From Pseudomonas xantholysinigenes (GTDB lineage Bacteria; Pseudomonadota; Gammaproteobacteria; Pseudomonadales; Pseudomonadaceae): a stretch of 64,000 nucleotides of DNA. The position numbers and the translations under genes were made by a program. Where the stretch lies: assembly GCF_014268885.2 (NCBI RefSeq), contig NZ_CP077095.1:2299501-2363500 (forward strand), in the 5' to 3' direction. Within the stretch, counting starts at the first letter, position 1; each line of letters opens with the position of its first letter. A model generated the notes under the pieces. It saw only the letters and a list, made by a program, of their open reading frames with translations. It had not been told where the DNA came from and searched no databases. Of this stretch, positions 28,792 through 39,857 are shown piece after piece.

Positions 28792-29802
28792 ATGTCCCTC
28801 AAAACCTTGCTCCAAGGAGCCGTCCTCATGTCCGCGCTGGCCGCCACCTCCCTGATGGCCGCGCCCCGCGACCTGATCATCGACACCGACCCCGGCGCAG
28901 ATGACGTGGTGGCCCTGCTGTTGGCCATGGCCTCGCCAGAGGAACTGAAAATCCGCGCCATCACCACCGTGGCCGGCAACGTGCGCCTGGAAAAGACCTC
29001 GCGCAACGCTCGCCTGGCCCGTGAATGGGCGGGGCGCGAAGAGATCCCGGTTTACGCTGGGGCAGGGCGACCGATGGTGCGCACGCCGATCTACGCCGCC
29101 AACGTCCATGGCGAAGAAGGCCTCACCGGCGTGCAGGTTCACGAGCCGAACAAGCCCCTGGCCAAGGGCAACGCCGTGCAGTACCTGATCGACACCCTCA
29201 GCACTGCCGAGCCCCACAGCATCACCATTGCCATGCTCGGCCCGCAGACCAACCTGGCCCTGGCGCTGATCCAGAAGCCCGAGATCGTCAACGGCATCAA
29301 GGAGGTGGTGGTGATGGGCGGCGCCCACTTCAACGGCGGCAACATTACCCCGGCCGCCGAGTTCAACCTGTTCGCCGACCCCCATGCCGCCGAGGTGGTG
29401 CTGGCCAGCGGCGTCAAGCTGACCTACCTGCCGCTGGATGTCACCCACAAGGTGCTCACCAGTGACGCTCGCCTCAAGCAGCTGGCCGCGGTGAACAACC
29501 ACGCCAGCAAGCTGGTGGTGGACATCCTCAACGCCTATATCAAGTTCGACATGGACAACTACGGCATGCTTGGCGGCCCGGTACATGACGCCAGCGTCAT
29601 CGCCTACCTGCTCAAGCCCGAGCTGTTCAAGGGCAAGCAGATCCATATGGTGGTCGACAGCCGTGAGGGCCCGACCTTCGGCCAGACCGTGGCCGACTGG
29701 TATGGCGTGCTCAAGCAGCCGGCCAACGTGATGTGGATTGAAGAGGGCGACGCCCAGGGCTTCTTCGACCTGCTCAGCGCGCGGCTGGCGCGATTGAAAT
29801 AG
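28792..29802 (+). CDS. Exported nucleoside hydrolase
   Basis: 336-residue inosine-uridine-type N-ribohydrolase: splits nucleosides to base and ribose. The signature DTDPGADD is at 31-38, and the family's second metal/ribose site lies in HDASVIAYLLKPELF near the C-terminus. An N-terminal hydrophobic segment (GAVLMSALAATSLMA) looks like a signal peptide, so it may act in the periplasm and feed ribose straight to RbsB; the cytosolic enzymes lack this. AAGGAG precedes ATG 28792; ATG 28828 is the alternative cytosolic start. Confidence 0.9.
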   Translation: MSLKTLLQGAVLMSALAATSLMAAPRDLIIDTDPGADDVVALLLAMASPEELKIRAITTVAGNVRLEKTSRNARLAREWAGREEIPVYAGAGRPMVRTPIYAANVHGEEGLTGVQVHEPNKPLAKGNAVQYLIDTLSTAEPHSITIAMLGPQTNLALALIQKPEIVNGIKEVVVMGGAHFNGGNITPAAEFNLFADPHAAEVVLASGVKLTYLPLDVTHKVLTSDARLKQLAAVNNHASKLVVDILNAYIKFDMDNYGMLGGPVHDASVIAYLLKPELFKGKQIHMVVDSREGPTFGQTVADWYGVLKQPANVMWIEEGDAQGFFDLLSARLARLK

Positions 29803-29986
29803 CCTCGCTTGGCGCGTAGCGCTCGAGCACCTGCTCGATGAAGCTGCGCGCCGCCTCGCCACCACGATCGCGCACCAGCAGGTCGACGGCGATCAGCATC
29901 AGTTCCTCGGGGGTGCCAGGGCTATAGGCGCTCTGGCCCTCGTCCCACTTGACCTTGATATCGGCATCGATGCTGTGGCTGCTCAT
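29774..29986 (-). CDS. Small hypothetical protein (70 aa)
   Basis: 70 residues starting MSSHSIDADIKVKWDEGQ and containing TPEELMLIAVDLLVRDRGGEAARSFIEQVL, a helical segment. It overlaps the nucleoside hydrolase end by 29 bases in convergent orientation. Ribosome site weak (GAGAA). The amino-acid composition looks real rather than a shadow. No family recognised. Confidence 0.6.
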   Translation of the reverse strand: MSSHSIDADIKVKWDEGQSAYSPGTPEELMLIAVDLLVRDRGGEAARSFIEQVLERYAPSEAISIAPAAR

Positions 29987-30274
29987 GGGGCGGTTCTCGC
30001 TGGGGCCTGGGGGATAGGTTGAATACCGCGTCCTGGCGTTCGAAGGGGAGACGTTTCGCGCTCCGCTTCTTGCAGTAAATCATGCCTTTGCCGCAGGGGC
30101 CCTGCGACTTAAGCATAAGCGCCGGGCAGGGGAGAACCGCAGGTTTGGTGCAAAATCCGGTCACGATTGCGTTTCGCGTCTAGCATCGTAGTCAGGCAGA
30201 ATCGTGCGGTTTTGCAACAAACAGTTGGAGGAACTGTCCGAGAGTGCAGTTCCCAGATCGATTTAGGAGGATTC

Positions 30275-30595
30275 ATGTTCCGTACCCGCGCTTCCCTGGC
30301 GACCCTGCTGGTGGCTTCCGTTCTGGCTGGTTGCAGCACTGGTGGTTCTACGGGGGGCAGCAGCGCTCCCGCCACCCCGGCTGACAACCATGGCCGCTGC
30401 GAAGCCAGCGGCGCCGATTTCACCATCGGCAAGGTGGCCAGCCCGGAGTTGCTGGAGCAGGCGCGCAAGGCCAGCGGCTCGCAGATGGCACGCGTCCTCA
30501 CGCCGCATGATGTGATCACCCTGGAATACCGCTCCGAGCGGTTGAACCTGAATGTCGATGACAAGGGTGTGGTCACCCGCGTCAACTGCGGCTGA
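30275..30595 (+). CDS. I78-family peptidase inhibitor lipoprotein
   Basis: 106 residues. Lipoprotein signal with lipobox LAGC in LVASVLAGCSTGG. After a Gly/Ser linker the domain GRCEASGADFTIGKVASPEL ... NLNVDDKGVVTRVNC is a proteinase inhibitor I78 unit with two cysteines. It would protect the envelope from serine proteases. AGGAGG precedes ATG 30275. The 288 bp upstream (29987-30274) hold no gene I can support. Confidence 0.8.
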   Translation: MFRTRASLATLLVASVLAGCSTGGSTGGSSAPATPADNHGRCEASGADFTIGKVASPELLEQARKASGSQMARVLTPHDVITLEYRSERLNLNVDDKGVVTRVNCG

Positions 30596-30657
30596 TCCGA
30601 CCCCGGCGTAAAGCCGCTCCCACAGGGAACGCGCCAACCTCAAGCCATGCGCTTCTC

Positions 30658-30776
30658 CTGTAGGAGCGGCCTTGTGTCGCGAAAGGGGCGCGCAGCGGCC
30701 CCAGGTTCTTAGCCACAGCACAGGTCGCCGGGGCCGCTTTGCGGCCCTTTCGCGACACAAGGCCGCTCCTACAGGG
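30658..30776. repeat. REP inverted pair
   Basis: CCTGTAGGAGCGGCCTTGTG from 30658 mirrors CACAAGGCCGCTCCTACAGG ending near 30776; each side also has a GGGGC/GCGGCCC hairpin. Confidence 0.87.
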
Positions 30777-30836
30777 GGACTTGGCCAGCCTTCCAGTTCG
30801 AGGTAGCCGATTCCGATGGGCTGCAGCGCAGCCAAT

Positions 30837-30866
30837 AAAAAACCCGCCACAAGTGGCGGGTTTTTT
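30837..30866. terminator. Terminator of the cold-shock gene
   Basis: AAAAAACCCGCCAC, two bases, GTGGCGGGTTTTTT: a perfect stem with A and T runs on both sides, so it works in either direction. It is 15 bases past the csp stop. Confidence 0.92.
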
Positions 30867-30880
30867 ACAGCTATCCGAAA

Positions 30881-31093
30881 TTACTCCGGACGAACCTGTG
30901 CAGCCTGCATGCCCTTCTGGCCTTTCTCGGCAACGAAGGAAACGGTCTGGCCTTCTTTCAGGCTCTTGAAGCCGTCGGATTCGATGGCCTTGAAGTGAAC
31001 GAACAGGTCGTCGCCGCCGCCTGCTGGAGTGATGAAGCCGTAGCCTTTTTCATCATTGAACCATTTGACGGTGCCTTGTTGGCGATTGGACAT
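30881..31093 (-). CDS. Cold-shock-domain protein (CspA family)
   Basis: 70-residue RNA chaperone: one OB-fold with RNP1 GYGFITP and RNP2 DLFVHF, opening [20 protein letters not shown]. Start at 31093 gives standard size. The upstream 160 bp (to 31257) likely hold its promoter and leader. Confidence 0.94.
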   Translation of the reverse strand: MSNRQQGTVKWFNDEKGYGFITPAGGGDDLFVHFKAIESDGFKSLKEGQTVSFVAEKGQKGMQAAQVRPE

Positions 31094-31257
31094 GAGGTGA
31101 ATCTCCAGAAACATGATTTTTATCGGGGTGCAACGTTGCCGAGGCCACAGGAGCACCGGCAACATCATAGTGCATTTCTGCGAATCTAGCGCCTCTTACC
31201 TTCGCAGGATGTTGATCCAGGGCAAAAGATGCCAGGGATGGACCTGAACGGCCCAAG

Positions 31258-31560
31258 TTATTTAGGTTTGCAGGCCGCCTGCACCACGCTCTGGGCGCGC
31301 TGCATCAGCTTGGCGTCGACGCCGTCCTTGCTGTCGAGGTCCTCGATCTCCTTGTCGGTGAAGTTCTTTTTGATGGTCTGGGCACCGCAGTCGCAGTGTT
31401 TTTTCGCCATTGCCGCGTTTACGCCCTGGCCGGTGGCTACTTGCTGGCATTGAGCCATGTAGGCTGCTTCCTTGCCCGCAGGGAAATTGCCCGCATTGGC
31501 AGCCAGAGGCAGCAGCAGGGCGCTTGCGGCACAGACGGCCAGAAGAGACAGAACTCGCAT
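31258..31560 (-). CDS. Small exported cysteine-containing protein (100 aa)
   Basis: Signal peptide MRVLSLLAVCAASALLLPLAANA, then a ~77-residue domain with four cysteines (AQCQQV, KKHCDCGAQTIKK, QAACKPK), suggesting a disulfide-held periplasmic protein. An alternative reading frame start upstream looks spurious. Family not recognised; similar small proteins are common in Pseudomonas. Confidence 0.75.
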   Translation of the reverse strand: MRVLSLLAVCAASALLLPLAANAGNFPAGKEAAYMAQCQQVATGQGVNAAMAKKHCDCGAQTIKKNFTDKEIEDLDSKDGVDAKLMQRAQSVVQAACKPK

Positions 31561-31897
31561 AACCAGACACTCCTTGGGTTAAGGTCTCATCAAGAGTAGG
31601 TTGCTTCAGAAGGTCTGATAGGAAATTTTCCGTACAAGTTCACCACCCCAGCGTAATTTCCAAATATTTCTACGAGCCACGCAACCTGCGTGCTAGCATG
31701 CTTGGCTTGCAGCTCGCCACTTGTAGCTTGCAGCTTCTTTATTACCTTCCAGTCACTCTGGTTCGTCCCTGGCAGGCCGAAAGGTCTCTGCCACTGTGAG
31801 GCAGGCTTTCCCGCGGGAAAGGCAGGGCGGATCTTGTACTGGCTCATCCCAACCCACGTGACCTTTGGTAGGGGTCACCACTAGGAGAGGAGGCGCC
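31561..31897. other. thrS upstream region, no supported gene
   Basis: 337 bp. AT-richer than its surroundings between about 31610 and 31760 and so the likely promoter zone of the thrS-infC-rpmI-rplT operon. It has tandem CTTGCAGC-type repeats (31707-31735). An 85-codon leftward open frame here lacks codon bias and a ribosome site. Confidence 0.55.
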
Positions 31898-33820
31898 ATG
31901 CCCGTTATTACTCTTCCCGATGGCAGTCAACGCACGTTCGACCAGCCGGTATCCGTAGCCGAAGTCGCCGCATCCATTGGTGCGGGCCTCGCCAAGGCCA
32001 CCCTGGCCGGCAAGGTCGACGGCAAGCTCGTCGATGCCTGCGACAAGATCGACCACGACGCCACCCTGCAGATCATCACCCCTAAAGATGAAGAGGGACT
32101 GGAGATCATCCGTCACTCGTGCGCCCACCTGATCGGCCACGCAGTGAAGCAACTGTATCCGACCGCCAAGATGGTGATCGGCCCGGTGATCGACGAAGGT
32201 TTCTACTACGACATCGCCTACGAGCGTCCCTTCACCCCGGACGACCTCGCGGCCATCGAAAAGCGCATGCAGCAGCTGATCGATACCGACTACGACGTCG
32301 TCAAGAAGATGACCCCGCGCGCCGAAGTCATCGACGTGTTTACCCAGCGTGGCGAAGACTACAAGCTGCGCCTGGTCGAGGACATGCCGGATGAACAGGC
32401 CATGGGCTTGTACTATCACGAAGAATACGTCGACATGTGCCGTGGCCCGCACGTGCCGAACACTCGCTTCCTCAAAGCATTCAAGCTGACCAAGCTGAGC
32501 GGCGCCTACTGGCGCGGCGATGCCAAGAACGAGCAGCTGCAACGTGTGTACGGCACCGCCTGGGCCGACAAGAAGCAGCTGGCCGCCTACATCCAGCGCA
32601 TCGAAGAAGCCGAAAAACGCGACCACCGCAAGATCGGCAAGCAGTTGGACTTGTTCCACTTGCAGGAAGAAGCGCCGGGCATGGTGTTCTGGCACGCCAA
32701 CGGCTGGACCGTGTACCAGGTGCTCGAGCAGTACATGCGTAAAGTGCAGCGCGAGAACGGCTACCAGGAGATCAAGACCCCGCAGGTCGTCGATCGTATT
32801 CTCTGGGAGCGTTCCGGCCACTGGACCAACTATGCCGAGAACATGTTCACCACTTCGTCGGAAAGCCGTGACTACGCGGTGAAGCCGATGAACTGCCCGT
32901 GCCACGTGCAGGTGTTCAACCAGGGCCTGAAGTCCTACCGCGACCTGCCGCTGCGCCTGGCCGAATTCGGTGCCTGCCACCGCAACGAACCATCTGGCGC
33001 CCTGCACGGCATCATGCGCGTGCGTGGCTTCGTGCAGGACGATGCGCACATCTTCTGTACCGAAGACCAGGTGAAGAAGGAAGCCGCCGACTTCATCAAG
33101 CTGACCTTGGACGTCTACAAGGACTTCGGTTTCACCGATGTCGCCATGAAGCTGTCGACCCGTCCGGCCAAGCGCGTGGGTTCCGAAGAGCTGTGGGATC
33201 GCGCCGAAGGCGCCCTGGCCGACGCCCTGAACGATTCGGGCCTGGAGTGGGAATACCAGCCGGGCGAGGGCGCGTTCTATGGTCCGAAGATCGAGTTCAC
33301 CCTGCGCGATTGCCTCGGCCGTAACTGGCAGTGCGGCACCCTGCAGTACGACCCGAACCTTCCAGAGCGTCTGGATGCCAGCTATATCGCCGAAGACAAC
33401 AGCCGCGTGCGTCCGGTGATGCTGCACCGCGCCATCCTCGGTTCGTTCGAGCGTTTCATCGGCATGCTCATCGAGCACTACGCCGGCGTGTTCCCAGCCT
33501 GGCTCGCACCGACCCAAGCCGTGATCATGAACATCACCGACAAACAGGCCGATTTCGCCCTCGAGGTGGAAAAAGCCCTGAACGGAAGCGGATTCCGTGC
33601 CAAGTCGGACTTGAGAAATGAGAAGATCGGCTTTAAAATCCGCGAGCATACTTTGCTCAAGGTCCCATACCTGCTGGTTATAGGGGATCGCGAAGTCGAA
33701 ACGCAGACCGTCGCCGTACGCACCCGTGAAGGCAAAGACCTCGGCTCCATGCCGGTGGCTGAATTCACGCAGCTGCTCAACAGCGCTGTCGCCCAGCGCG
33801 GTCGCCTAGAATCGGAGTAA
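31898..33820 (+). CDS. thrS: Threonyl-tRNA synthetase
   Basis: 640 residues, normal length. N-terminal TGS domain ([20 protein letters not shown]), editing domain with [16 protein letters not shown], class II core with [12 protein letters not shown] (zinc cysteine), motif 2 [20 protein letters not shown] and motif 3 [18 protein letters not shown], then the anticodon-binding domain. GGAGAGGAGG precedes ATG 31898. Its stop overlaps the infC region. First gene of the classical thrS-infC-rpmI-rplT-pheST-ihfA run. Confidence 0.97.
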   Translation: MPVITLPDGSQRTFDQPVSVAEVAASIGAGLAKATLAGKVDGKLVDACDKIDHDATLQIITPKDEEGLEIIRHSCAHLIGHAVKQLYPTAKMVIGPVIDEGFYYDIAYERPFTPDDLAAIEKRMQQLIDTDYDVVKKMTPRAEVIDVFTQRGEDYKLRLVEDMPDEQAMGLYYHEEYVDMCRGPHVPNTRFLKAFKLTKLSGAYWRGDAKNEQLQRVYGTAWADKKQLAAYIQRIEEAEKRDHRKIGKQLDLFHLQEEAPGMVFWHANGWTVYQVLEQYMRKVQRENGYQEIKTPQVVDRILWERSGHWTNYAENMFTTSSESRDYAVKPMNCPCHVQVFNQGLKSYRDLPLRLAEFGACHRNEPSGALHGIMRVRGFVQDDAHIFCTEDQVKKEAADFIKLTLDVYKDFGFTDVAMKLSTRPAKRVGSEELWDRAEGALADALNDSGLEWEYQPGEGAFYGPKIEFTLRDCLGRNWQCGTLQYDPNLPERLDASYIAEDNSRVRPVMLHRAILGSFERFIGMLIEHYAGVFPAWLAPTQAVIMNITDKQADFALEVEKALNGSGFRAKSDLRNEKIGFKIREHTLLKVPYLLVIGDREVETQTVAVRTREGKDLGSMPVAEFTQLLNSAVAQRGRLESE

Positions 33821-33825
33821 TGACT

Positions 33826-34371
33826 ATTAAGCGTGAAATGAGAAACGATAAACGAACTGCACCGAAAGCCCCGATCAACGAGAATATCTCGGCACGCGAG
33901 GTTCGGTTAATTGGTGCTGACGGCGAGCAGATTGGCATCGTCTCGATTGATGAAGCGCTGCGTATCGCTGATGAAGCGAAGCTGGATCTGGTGGAAATCT
34001 CTGCAGACGCGCAACCGCCCGTCTGCAAGGTGATGGACTACGGCAAGCACCTCTTCGAGAAGAAGAAGCAGGCCAACGAAGCCAAGAAGAACCAGAAGCA
34101 GATCCAGATCAAAGAAATCAAGTTTCGTCCAGGGACGGAAGAAGGGGATTACCAGGTAAAACTACGCAACCTGGTACGTTTCCTTAGCGATGGGGACAAG
34201 GCCAAGATCTCTCTGAGATTCCGCGGCCGTGAGATGGCCCACCAGGAGCTGGGCATGGAGCTGTTGAAGCGGGTCGAAGCTGACCTCGTGGAATACGGCA
34301 CCGTTGAGCAGCATCCGAAGATGGAAGGACGCCAGCTTATGATGGTCATCGCCCCCAAAAAGAAGAAGTAA
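33826..34371 (+). CDS. infC: Translation initiation factor IF-3 (AUU start)
   Basis: IF-3 keeps ribosomal subunits apart and proofreads start codons. About 181 residues: ANN domain [20 protein letters not shown], a lysine-rich linker, and the C-terminal domain ending [20 protein letters not shown] at 33814-33817 is 8 bases from ATT 33826 but only 2 from ATG 33820, so the rare AUU start seen in E. coli infC, which allows IF-3 to repress itself, is preferred. If ATG 33820 were used the protein would begin MTIKREMR. Confidence 0.93.
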   Translation: MKREMRNDKRTAPKAPINENISAREVRLIGADGEQIGIVSIDEALRIADEAKLDLVEISADAQPPVCKVMDYGKHLFEKKKQANEAKKNQKQIQIKEIKFRPGTEEGDYQVKLRNLVRFLSDGDKAKISLRFRGREMAHQELGMELLKRVEADLVEYGTVEQHPKMEGRQLMMVIAPKKKK

Positions 34372-34434
34372 TCTCCCGGGCACGGCAGGCCTGATGATTA
34401 TTGTGTAATTTTTATTCGAATGCGGAGTTCCAAC

Positions 34435-34629
34435 ATGCCAAAGATGAAAACCAAGAGCGGTGCTGCGAAGCGCTTCCTGAAGACGGCTTCCGGCTTCAAG
34501 CACAAGCACGCTTTCAAGAGCCACATCCTGACCAAAATGTCGACCAAGCGTAAGCGTCAACTGCGCGGTGCCAGCCTGCTGCACCCGTCTGACGTGGCAA
34601 AAGTCGAGCGCATGCTGCGCGTTCGTTAA
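34435..34629 (+). CDS. rpmI: 50S ribosomal protein L35
   Basis: 64-residue basic protein starting [20 protein letters not shown] and ending [10 protein letters not shown], standard L35. Between infC and rplT; its translation is probably controlled by L20 as in enterics. Confidence 0.97.
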   Translation: MPKMKTKSGAAKRFLKTASGFKHKHAFKSHILTKMSTKRKRQLRGASLLHPSDVAKVERMLRVR

Positions 34630-34656
34630 TTCTGGTTAAGATAGAGGAAGTTACTC

Positions 34657-35013
34657 ATGGCTCGTGTTAAGCGCGGCGTTATCGCTCGTAAGCGTCACAA
34701 AAAAATTCTGAAACTGGCTAAAGGTTACTACGGTGCACGTTCGCGCGTATTCCGTGTAGCCAAGCAAGCGGTCATCAAGGCAGGCCAATACGCCTACCGC
34801 GACCGTCGCCAGAAGAAGCGTCAGTTCCGCGCACTGTGGATCGCTCGTATCAACGCCGGTGCCCGCACCAACGGTCTGTCGTACAGCCGTCTGATTGCTG
34901 GCCTGAAAAAGGCGTCGATCGAAATCGACCGTAAGGTTCTGGCCGATCTGGCAGTGAACGAAAAAGCGGCGTTTGCTGCGATTGTCGAGAAGGCTAAAGC
35001 CGTACTGGCTTAA
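34657..35013 (+). CDS. rplT: 50S ribosomal protein L20
   Basis: 118 residues, [20 protein letters not shown], the typical very basic N-terminus, and [20 protein letters not shown] at the end. Assembly protein of the 50S subunit and autoregulator of the operon. Confidence 0.97.
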   Translation: MARVKRGVIARKRHKKILKLAKGYYGARSRVFRVAKQAVIKAGQYAYRDRRQKKRQFRALWIARINAGARTNGLSYSRLIAGLKKASIEIDRKVLADLAVNEKAAFAAIVEKAKAVLA

Positions 35014-35069
35014 GTACCCACGACAATCATCCGGCGGCGCCTGCGCCGTCGGGTGTAAAACGTCATCGG

Positions 35070-36141
<1,072 letters not shown>

Positions 36142-36172
36142 GCCCAATCGACGCAACTTTCAGGAGAACAGC

Positions 36173-38554
36173 ATGAAATTCAGTGAACAGTGGCTGCGCG
36201 GTTGGGTAAACCCGCAAGTCTCCCGTGACGAACTGGTCGCCCGCCTGTCCATGGCCGGCCTCGAAGTCGACAGCGTAACCCCCGCTGCCGGCCAGTTCAG
36301 CGGCATCGTGGTGGGCGAGATCCTCACCACCGAACAACACCCGGACGCCGACAAGCTGCGCGTATGCCAGGTGAGCAACGGCGCAGAGACCTTCCAGGTG
36401 GTCTGCGGCGCCCCGAATGCCCGCCCAGGCATCAAGATCCCGTTCGCGATGATCGGCGCCGAACTGCCGGGCGACTTCAAGATCAAGAAAGCCAAGCTGC
36501 GCGGCGTCGAGTCGTTCGGCATGCTCTGCTCGGCTTCCGAGCTGCAGATCAGCGAAGAGAACGACGGCCTGCTGGAACTGGCGGCTGACGCCCCGGTTGG
36601 CGAAGACATTCGCAAGTACCTGAACCTGGACGACGCCAGCATCGAGATCGGCCTGACCCCGAACCGCGGCGACTGCCTGTCCCTGGCCGGTCTTGCCCGT
36701 GACGTCAGCGCCCTGTACGACGTGCCGGTCACCCGCCCGGTGGTGCCAGCGGTACCGGCCGCCCACGACGAAGTGCGCCCGGTCGAAGTCAGCGCCCCGG
36801 CCGCCTGCCCACGCTACCTGGGCCGCGTGATCCGCAACGTCGACCTGAGCAAGCCGACCCCGCTGTGGATGGTCGAGCGCCTGCGCCGCAGCGACGTGCG
36901 CAGCATCGACGCCGCCGTCGACATCACCAACTACGTGATGCTCGAACTCGGCCAGCCGATGCACGCCTTCGATCTCGCCGAAATCAACGGCGGCATCCGC
37001 GTACGCATGGCCGAGGAGGGCGAGAAGCTCGTCCTGCTGGACGGCCAGGAAGTCGCCCTGCGCGCCGACACCCTGGTGATCGCCGACCACACCCGCGCCC
37101 TGGCCATTGCTGGCGTGATGGGTGGCGAGCACAGCGGCGTCAACACCGAGAAGACCCGCGACCTGTTCCTCGAGAGCGCCTTCTTCGAGCCGATCTCCGT
37201 CGCCGGCAAAGCCCGTTCCTATGGCCTGCACACCGACGCCTCGCACCGCTACGAGCGCGGCGTGGACTCGCAACTGGCCCGTGAAGCCATGGAGCGCGCC
37301 ACCGCCCTGATCCTCGAGATCGTTGGCGGCGAAGCAGGCCCCGTAGTCGAGACCGTGAGCGAGCAGCACCTGCCGAACATCGCGCCGATCACCCTGCGCG
37401 CCGAACGCATCACCCAGATGCTTGGCATGGAGATGGACGCCGCCCAGGTCGAGCAGCTGCTCAACGCCCTGGAGTTGAAAACCAGCGCAAACGGGGCAGG
37501 GCAATGGACTGTCACCGTCCCAAGCCACCGCTTCGACGTCAGCCTGGAAGTCGACCTGATCGAAGAGCTGGCCCGCCTGTACGGCTACAACAACCTGCCG
37601 GTCCGCTACCCGCAGGCCCGCCTGGCCCCGCAAGCCCGCCCGGAAACCCGCGGCGAGCTGCCGAACCTGCGTCGCCTGCTGGTTGCCCGCGGCTATCAGG
37701 AAGCCATCACCTACAGCTTCATCGACCCGAAACTGTTCGAGCTGTTCACCCCAGGCGTCGAGCCGCTGCTGCTGGCCAACCCCATCTCCAGCGACATGGC
37801 CGCCATGCGCGCCTCGCTGTGGCCGGGCCTGGTCAAGGCGATGCAGCACAACCTCAACCGCCAGCAAGACCGCGTGCGCCTGTTCGAAAGCGGCCTGCGC
37901 TTCGTCGGCCAGCTCGGTGACCTCAAGCAGCAGCCGATGATCGCCGGCGTCGCCACCGGCAGCCGCCAGCCCGAAGGCTGGGCCAACGGCCGCGACGGCA
38001 TCGACTTCTTCGACGTCAAAGCCGACGTGGAAGCCCTGCTGGGCTACTCCGGTGCCCTGAGCGACTTCAGCTTCGTCGCCGGCAAGCACCCAGCCCTGCA
38101 CCCAGGCCAGACCGCCCGCATCGAGCGCGACGGCAAGGAAGTCGGCTACCTCGGCGCCATCCACCCGGAGCTGGCCAAGACCCTCGGCCTCGACCGCCCG
38201 GTGTTCGTCTTCGAGCTGGTGCTCGGTGATGTCGTGGAAGGCCGCCTGCCGAAGTTCAGCGAGCTGTCCAAGTTCCCGGAAACCCGCCGTGACCTGGCCT
38301 TGATCGCAGGTCGTGATGTGGCTTCTAGCTCGGTGCTTGAAGTAATTCGTGACAATGCAGGCGAATGGCTCACAGACCTCAGGCTGTTTGACGTCTACCA
38401 GGGTAAAGGCATTGATCCTGATAGAAAAAGCCTGGCCGTCGGCTTGACCTGGCAACATCCATCGCGCACTCTTAACGACGATGAGGTGAATGAAACCCTG
38501 CAAACCATCCTCACCTCGCTTGAACAAAGGTTGAACACCACGTTAAGGAAATAA
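36173..38554 (+). CDS. pheT: Phenylalanyl-tRNA synthetase beta chain
   Basis: 793 residues: N-terminal tRNA-binding OB domain ([20 protein letters not shown]), B3/B4 editing domain, B5 domain, catalytic-like core ([18 protein letters not shown]) and C-terminal anticodon-binding FDX-ACB domain ([14 protein letters not shown]). AGGAG precedes ATG 36173. Only 4 bases separate it from ihfA. Confidence 0.97.
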   Translation: MKFSEQWLRGWVNPQVSRDELVARLSMAGLEVDSVTPAAGQFSGIVVGEILTTEQHPDADKLRVCQVSNGAETFQVVCGAPNARPGIKIPFAMIGAELPGDFKIKKAKLRGVESFGMLCSASELQISEENDGLLELAADAPVGEDIRKYLNLDDASIEIGLTPNRGDCLSLAGLARDVSALYDVPVTRPVVPAVPAAHDEVRPVEVSAPAACPRYLGRVIRNVDLSKPTPLWMVERLRRSDVRSIDAAVDITNYVMLELGQPMHAFDLAEINGGIRVRMAEEGEKLVLLDGQEVALRADTLVIADHTRALAIAGVMGGEHSGVNTEKTRDLFLESAFFEPISVAGKARSYGLHTDASHRYERGVDSQLAREAMERATALILEIVGGEAGPVVETVSEQHLPNIAPITLRAERITQMLGMEMDAAQVEQLLNALELKTSANGAGQWTVTVPSHRFDVSLEVDLIEELARLYGYNNLPVRYPQARLAPQARPETRGELPNLRRLLVARGYQEAITYSFIDPKLFELFTPGVEPLLLANPISSDMAAMRASLWPGLVKAMQHNLNRQQDRVRLFESGLRFVGQLGDLKQQPMIAGVATGSRQPEGWANGRDGIDFFDVKADVEALLGYSGALSDFSFVAGKHPALHPGQTARIERDGKEVGYLGAIHPELAKTLGLDRPVFVFELVLGDVVEGRLPKFSELSKFPETRRDLALIAGRDVASSSVLEVIRDNAGEWLTDLRLFDVYQGKGIDPDRKSLAVGLTWQHPSRTLNDDEVNETLQTILTSLEQRLNTTLRK

Positions 38555-38558
38555 CGGC

Positions 38559-38861
38559 ATGGGTGCTCTGACGAAAGCTGAGATGGCCGAAAGGCTGTAC
38601 GAGGAGCTGGGGCTTAACAAGCGTGAGGCCAAGGAGCTGGTCGAGCTGTTTTTCGAAGAAATTCGGCACGCGCTTGAAGACAACGAGCAGGTCAAGTTGT
38701 CCGGTTTCGGCAACTTCGACCTTCGCGACAAACGCCAGCGGCCGGGCCGCAACCCTAAAACAGGGGAAGAGATCCCGATCACCGCGCGCCGTGTCGTCAC
38801 CTTTCGTCCAGGGCAGAAGCTGAAAGCCCGGGTAGAGGCCTATGCTGGAACCAAGCCATAA
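38559..38861 (+). CDS. ihfA: Integration host factor subunit alpha
   Basis: 100-residue DNA-bending protein. [19 protein letters not shown], then the DNA arm with Pro-intercalation in [14 protein letters not shown], ending VEAYAGTKP. Dimerises with IhfB. It overlaps the MerR gene by 20 bases. Confidence 0.97.
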   Translation: MGALTKAEMAERLYEELGLNKREAKELVELFFEEIRHALEDNEQVKLSGFGNFDLRDKRQRPGRNPKTGEEIPITARRVVTFRPGQKLKARVEAYAGTKP

Positions 38862-39198
38862 CGACGAGCTGCCCCCCATCCCGGGCAAACGCTACTTCAC
38901 CATCGGTGAAGTCAGCGAGCTCTGTGCGGTAAAACCGCACGTGCTGCGCTACTGGGAGCAGGAATTTCCGCAGCTCAACCCGGTGAAGCGCCGTGGCAAC
39001 CGGCGGTATTATCAGCGGCAAGACGTGCTGATGATCCGCCAGATCCGCGCTTTGCTGTATGACCAGGGCTTTACCATTGGCGGGGCGCGGTTAAGGCTCT
39101 CCAGTGATGAGGTCAAGGATGAGTCCAGCCAGTACAAGCAGCTGATTCGGCAGATGATTGCGGAGTTGGAGGATGTGTTGGTGGTGCTGAAGAAGTGA
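38842..39198 (+). CDS. MerR-family transcriptional regulator
   Basis: 118 residues. Winged helix [26 protein letters not shown] at 17-42, then [21 protein letters not shown], and a C-terminal coiled coil. It lacks metal-binding cysteines of MerR/CueR, so effector and targets are unknown. The ihfA-merR pair is conserved in gamma-proteobacteria and borders many tRNA-Pro islands. Confidence 0.92.
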   Translation: MLEPSHNDELPPIPGKRYFTIGEVSELCAVKPHVLRYWEQEFPQLNPVKRRGNRRYYQRQDVLMIRQIRALLYDQGFTIGGARLRLSSDEVKDESSQYKQLIRQMIAELEDVLVVLKK

Positions 39199-39297
39199 CC
39201 TGGTTGACGACGAGTGGAAATTTTTGAAAAAAAGCTTCCATTATTCAAAAGGTTAGGTTAAATTCTTCAACGTTCTCAGCGGTATCGAGAATGATGT

Positions 39298-39374
39298 CGG
39301 GGCGTAGCGCAGCCCGGTAGCGCACTTGCATGGGGTGCAAGGGGTCGAGTGTTCGAATCACTCCGTCCCGACCA
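39298..39374 (+). tRNA. tRNA-Pro (anticodon GGG)
   Basis: 77 bases. Acceptor CGGGGCG pairs with CGTCCCG (one G-T), D arm AGCGCAGCCCGGTAGCGCA, anticodon stem CTTGC / GCAAG with loop ATGGGGT (anticodon GGG), T arm GAGTG TTCGAAT CACTC, encoded CCA end. Marks the left edge of the island. Confidence 0.95.
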
Positions 39375-39388
39375 AAATACTCCAAAGA

Positions 39389-39420
39389 ATCCAGTCACTT
39401 AGCGGTGGCTGGATTTTTTT
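39389..39420 (+). terminator. Terminator after tRNA-Pro
   Basis: ATCCAGTCAC, six bases, GTGGCTGGAT with one G-T pair, running into TTTTTTT. Confidence 0.88.
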
Positions 39421-39750
39421 ATGGCTGTCCGCTTTTCTCTCGTTAACAATTTCCCTCACTTTCTGCCCCGCCGAATTTCAACTGTTAGTTAATCAAAAAT
39501 TCAGAATCGGCAGAGTCTTGGTAATTTGCGTCCGCTCATACGGAGTGGCAATTACCCCTCCGAGTTTCGGTGGCCTCGAGCTCACCTTGCGAAGGCATAC
39601 GACTTCGCGTTCCGTAGAATTCCTAACCGCGAAGCGGAGCCTAATTCGATAGCAAGCAAGAATCGTATCTACATTGCAGGCTTGTCCTTGCACGGAGCCG
39701 TAAGCCTACCGTCGGTACCGGTGAGTCGTGGATGAAATCGAGACCAGCTT
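39421..39750. other. Non-coding left end of the island
   Basis: About 330 bp, AT-rich at first, with no open frame that has a ribosome site or codon bias. No integrase remnant is visible. It leads into the promoter of the sspB-like gene. Confidence 0.5.
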
Positions 39751-39780
39751 TTGTAGAGTGATAGGAGGTTCCTATACAAT
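39751..39780 (+). promoter_or_regulatory. Predicted promoter with operator palindrome for the sspBCD-like operon
   Basis: TTGTAG at 39751 and TACAAT at 39775 make sigma-70-like -35 and -10 boxes 18 bp apart. Between them ATAGGAGGTTCCTAT (39761-39775) is a palindrome (ATAGGA / TCCTAT), a natural repressor site. Transcript would start near 39787, about 70 bp before the gene. Confidence 0.55.
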
Positions 39781-39857
39781 GCGCCCTTATCACCTTGGAC
39801 GACTGGATGGGTCCTCCAGGCCGGACCTCTGGTACTGGAAAGGGTAAGCATTTTGGG

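Noticed and set aside
31590..31847. 85-codon leftward frame upstream of thrS
   Set aside because: No ribosome site, no codon bias, low-complexity repeats; treated as the thrS promoter region.
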